A program made the translations under genes and the position numbers. Source: Alphaproteobacteria bacterium (GTDB lineage Bacteria > Pseudomonadota > Alphaproteobacteria > Rhizobiales > Aestuariivirgaceae). Taken from it: a stretch of 8,775 nucleotides of DNA. Within the stretch, counting starts at the first letter, position 1. Every line of letters begins with the position of its first letter. Below, piece after piece: positions 7,355 through 8,775 of the stretch. Under the pieces are notes generated by a model. It had not been told where the DNA came from. It was given only the letters and a program-made list of their open reading frames with translations, and searched no databases. The stretch lies in NCBI GenBank assembly GCA_005884715.1, contig VAZZ01000502.1:6252-15026 (forward strand). The letters are read 5' to 3'.

Positions 7355-7385
7355 TCCTCAATGAAAAAAGGAGGATTTTATCGTG
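7355..7385 (+). promoter_or_regulatory. Strong Shine-Dalgarno and GTG start, possibly masked by a small hairpin
   Basis: GGAGG (7370-7374) lies eight bases before GTG 7383-7385, an ideal start signal. That GTG frame gives only 13 codons (V-F-S-I-K-R, then unrelated residues) before TAA at 7422. TCCTC (7355-7359) can pair with GAGGA (7371-7375) over the Shine-Dalgarno, with an 11-base A-rich loop. This is a weak potential translation switch. The start appears to belong to the damaged gene that continues at 7403. Confidence 0.4.
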
Positions 7386-7402
7386 TTTAGTATCAAAAGG
7401 CC

Positions 7403-7573
7403 ATGCCACAGGCTGCGCCAGTAAAGATCGTTGCGGCAAACAACGGCAATCTGGCTCAGGTTCATTATATATATAGGCACCATCACCGACATCACCGGCA
7501 CTATTACGGGTACTATCACGGGCCCTATCTAGGCATACGTATCTGGCCGCCCTTGTGTATTGGATTTTGCTGA
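7403..7573 (+). CDS. Small His/Tyr/Arg-rich protein, apparently lacking its signal peptide (56 aa)
   Basis: ATG 7403 to TGA 7571-7573 encodes 56 residues. They start MPQAAPVKIVAANNGNLAQV and lead into a cluster dense in His, Tyr and Arg (about residues 21-39), then GPYLGIRIWPPL. This composition is typical of small exported alphaproteobacterial proteins of unknown role that have an N-terminal signal peptide. None is present here: the upstream frame hits TAG at 7388-7390. The good ribosome binding site serves GTG 7383 in a different frame. I infer that a deletion removed the signal peptide and shifted the frame, so this is probably a pseudogene or at best a cytoplasmic remnant. The His cluster could bind metal, but no defined site is visible. 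Upstream lies the EcfG-type promoter. Confidence 0.5.
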   Translation: MPQAAPVKIVAANNGNLAQVHYIYRHHHRHHRHYYGYYHGPYLGIRIWPPLCIGFC

Positions 7574-7588
7574 CGGATTGGCAACAAG

Positions 7589-7614
7589 GCCCGCACGGGC
7601 AGTTCCATGCGGGC
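7589..7614 (+). terminator. Hairpin after the His-rich gene, weak terminator candidate
   Basis: GCCCGCA (7589-7595) pairs perfectly with TGCGGGC (7608-7614) around a 12-base loop, starting 16 bases after the stop codon. There is no T-run, only TCTATG, so intrinsic termination would be inefficient. Confidence 0.3.
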
Positions 7615-7640
7615 TCTATGTCGGCTGATAAATACTTTGT

Positions 7641-7675
7641 TTCGGCGCGTTTCGAATACGCTATTGCGCGCCGAA
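7641..7675. repeat. Perfect 9-bp inverted repeat between convergent genes
   Basis: TTCGGCGCG (7641-7649) and CGCGCCGAA (7667-7675) are exact inverted copies around a 17-base loop. The repeat lies 13 bases beyond the stop codon of the minus-strand 145-aa gene. It may act as a bidirectional transcript end or RNA-stabilising hairpin, but neither side has a T-run. Confidence 0.45.
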
Positions 7676-7687
7676 GCCGTCGCCGAC

Positions 7688-8125
7688 TTATCCGACGAAT
7701 GCCTCACGTATCCGAGCGAACATGCCAGGCTGTCTCCCGGCAATCGCCGCTCGGATGTGACGGGCAGCCGTTACGGCGTTCACCGTCGCGCCGAAATGAC
7801 AATAGCAGATGATCTCATGCAATTGCCTGTCGGTCAGTTCGAAGAACCGCTTCGCTTCGCCGTAGTTGTCGTTTTCCAACCCGGCGACGCGGAGGACAGG
7901 ATCCTCGAAAGCGACTGAGATCGGCGAGCCGTCGTCGCGCATGGCCCCGCGTGCTCTAACCGGCTGATACTCGGTCTGGTGCAGCGTCGAGAGGCGGCGG
8001 TCAGGGTTCCGTTCAAGGAGCTCTGCCCAGCGTTCAAGACGTTCGCTGCGCGACATGGGCTGGCGCAGGTAGGCTTGATGGATCTCGGCGACGATCTGCA
8101 GTTGCTCAAGCGTCTGGTGCTTCAT
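7688..8125 (-). CDS. Conserved-looking hypothetical protein, 145 aa
   Basis: ATG 8125-8123 (minus strand) is preceded by GGAGG at five bases, a near-ideal ribosome binding site, and the frame ends at TAA 7690-7688. The protein is soluble-looking. It has a helical, charged N-terminus (MKHQTLEQLQIVAEIHQAYL, then SRSERLERWAELLER). A central part contains QTEYQPVRAR and SPISVAFEDPVLRVAGL. The C-terminal helical part ELTDRQLHEIICYCHFGATV is followed by AARHIRAAI. There is no signal peptide, membrane helix or catalytic motif that I recognise. The CYCH motif with another His in ARHIR might bind metal, but this is speculation. It stands alone, convergent with the His-rich gene. I recall similar uncharacterised proteins in rhizobia but cannot name a family. 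Confidence 0.8.
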   Translation of the reverse strand: MKHQTLEQLQIVAEIHQAYLRQPMSRSERLERWAELLERNPDRRLSTLHQTEYQPVRARGAMRDDGSPISVAFEDPVLRVAGLENDNYGEAKRFFELTDRQLHEIICYCHFGATVNAVTAARHIRAAIAGRQPGMFARIREAFVG

Positions 8126-8199
8126 TTTAGCCTCCTACACGGACGATAGTTGGCCCACCCATATCCTTCTTATATCTGCGGCCAGCGTAACTCCGACCG

Positions 8200-8220
8200 A
8201 TCGTGAAGTCCAATCACGAT
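8200..8220. repeat. Perfect 7-bp inverted repeat, possible operator
   Basis: ATCGTGA (8200-8206) and TCACGAT (8214-8220) are exact inverted copies separated by seven bases. The site lies 75-95 bases upstream of the start of the minus-strand 145-aa gene, where a dimeric regulator could bind. No regulator gene is nearby. The rest of the 8126-8368 interval shows no gene that I can support. Confidence 0.35.
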
Positions 8221-8368
8221 GATGCTGGGAGGGCTTCCCCCACGAAAATGCGGAGGCTTCGCAAGGGTTCGGCCAGTTCAATTGGCGACCCCGGTCAACA
8301 TGCGTGTCCTGATCCCTCACTGGCGCACGAAAGCCCCACGGCCGACGCCTCGGGCTCTCACAGGCGCT

Positions 8369-8449
8369 TCACCAACGGGGGTCGGAGTTTTCGGTATAGA
8401 CATCAGCCAAAGCCGTAATATTTTGCGGCTCGAAGTATGATTTGGGCAT
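8369..8449 (-). pseudogene. Short 26-codon gene start, likely remnant of a small conserved rhizobial protein
   Basis: ATG 8449-8447 (minus strand) has GGGAG seven bases upstream. It encodes MPKSYFEPQNITALADVYTE followed by six residues, then TGA at 8371-8369. The start resembles small uncharacterised rhizobial proteins that begin with a similar Tyr-Phe-Glu-Pro motif and are longer, about 70 residues as I recall. No continuation of the similarity is visible in the other two frames beyond the stop, so the 3' part seems lost. It could instead be a genuine microprotein. Confidence 0.35.
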
Positions 8450-8519
8450 GGCTGTACTCCCGGTGGGGCACTCCTGTAACCGCCACTGTTGCCTGGGGCA
8501 ATTGAGCGTGGCCCCGTCA

Positions 8520-8548
8520 TTGGAGTTTCGCTTTATCGTAGGTTAAAT
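8520..8548 (+). promoter_or_regulatory. Candidate sigma70 promoter for the structured RNA
   Basis: TTGGAG (8520-8525), a 17-base spacer and TTAAAT (8543-8548) form a plausible -35/-10 pair. The predicted start, at about 8553-8556, coincides with the first base-paired position (8555) of the RNA described next. That agreement is the main support, since each box only partly matches the consensus. Confidence 0.4.
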
Positions 8549-8552
8549 GATG

Positions 8553-8702
8553 AACGGGTTGGGCCCCCGCCGCCGTCGCTCGGGGGCCTTCCCGGTTAGG
8601 TACGCGGGGAAAGCACTACGCCGTACCTAGCGGGGGCCAAGCAAAGGGCGTGCCATCTCGGCTGCCCGGAGGCCGGCCCTCGCCAAGCGGGGCTTTTTCG
8701 TT
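8553..8702 (+). ncRNA. Candidate structured small RNA or attenuator leader, about 150 nt, unidentified
   Basis: Three successive stems fill almost the whole segment. Stem 1: CGGG and GGCCCCCG (8555-8569) pair with CGGGGGCC and CCCG (8581-8594), 12 pairs with a small internal loop. Stem 2: 8595-8604 pairs with 8622-8631 (GTTAGGTACG with CGTACCTAGC, one G-T pair). Stem 3: GGGGGCC (8632-8638) pairs with GGCCCTC (8675-8681), enclosing an inner hairpin 8646-8667. The 3' arm of stem 3 is reused by a terminator hairpin, so the two are mutually exclusive, as in attenuators and riboswitches. I do not recognise it as tRNA, tmRNA, signal recognition particle RNA, RNase P RNA, 6S RNA or a riboswitch class I know. 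High GC makes chance pairing easier. No reading frame fits. Confidence 0.45.
8676..8702 (+). terminator. Rho-independent terminator of the structured RNA
   Basis: GCCC-T-CGC (8676-8683) pairs with GCG-GGGC (8687-8693) around a CAA loop, seven pairs with one bulged T. TTTTT (8694-8698) then CGTT follow directly. It has the right shape and tail for intrinsic termination on the plus strand. Confidence 0.65.
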
Positions 8703-8706
8703 CCCC

Positions 8707-8762
8707 GTAGTGACATCGCCCTAAGATTTCAGCAGTAGTGACATCGCCCTAAGATTTCAGCA
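8707..8762. repeat. Two perfect tandem copies of a 28-bp repeat; possible insertion-sequence end
   Basis: The unit starts GTAGTGACATCGCCC and ends AGATTTCAGCA. Copies occupy 8707-8734 and 8735-8762 with no mismatch, and 8763-8775 does not continue the pattern. Tandem transposase-binding repeats near the termini are a hallmark of IS21-family elements, and the repeat lies right after a terminator where an insertion would be tolerated. No transposase is visible because the window ends here, so the assignment is inferred. Confidence 0.8.
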
Positions 8763-8775
8763 TAAGTTTCCCTGC

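Noticed and set aside
8250..8330. Plus-strand sequence around CAGTTCAATTGGCGACCCC that recalls short motifs seen near IS21-type element ends.
   Set aside because: No repeated unit, inverted partner or transposase is visible here, and the resemblance is from memory only.
8219..8440. Plus-strand open frame ending FGIDISQSRNILRLEV, reminiscent of the start of IS110-type transposases.
   Set aside because: The similarity covers only a few residues at the very end of the frame, the rest is Arg/Pro-rich and unlike any transposase, and it overlaps the minus-strand remnant.

Overview
The window looks like chromosomal DNA of an alphaproteobacterium, most likely Hyphomicrobiales (rhizobial). The reasons are high GC, rhizobial-style class III cyclase and WD40 sequences, an exact match to the EcfG general-stress promoter consensus, and a tRNA-Gln flanked by a rhizobial-type integrase remnant. 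The species cannot be fixed from sequence alone.

Layout. Positions 2-985 (+) hold the C-terminal part of a HerA-like ATPase cut by the window edge. It is followed directly by gene debris: a 5'-truncated, frameshifted amino-acid ABC transporter ATPase (986-1235) and a possible N-terminal scrap of an enolase-superfamily enzyme (1260-1364). An intact tRNA-Gln(CTG) lies at 1585-1658. Just past its 3' end is the decayed 3' part of a tyrosine recombinase (1706-2020, -), so this was probably an integration site whose element has eroded.

The centre is one very large minus-strand gene (2261-6877, 1538 aa). It encodes a class III nucleotidyl cyclase domain, a novel-STAND (nSTAND) P-loop NTPase module, a charged helical linker, one predicted membrane helix and about sixteen WD40-like repeats. 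A likely terminator follows at 2183-2210. This single polypeptide looks like a complete sense, switch and second-messenger device, and is the most interesting protein here. Both residues that normally select the purine base in class III cyclases appear substituted.

To the right, an EcfG-type promoter (7273-7297) drives a leader with hairpins and a strong ribosome binding site. It leads into a small His/Tyr/Arg-rich protein (7403-7573) that seems to have lost its signal peptide. A convergent minus-strand gene (7688-8125) encodes a 145-aa protein that I do not recognise functionally. A short gene remnant lies at 8369-8449 (-).

The last 250 bases hold a self-contained unit: a sigma70-like promoter (8520-8548) and a heavily paired, roughly 150-nt RNA. 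The RNA's third stem competes with an intrinsic terminator, so it is a candidate small RNA or attenuator. Two perfect tandem copies of a 28-bp repeat at 8707-8762 follow and may be the end of an insertion sequence continuing beyond the window.
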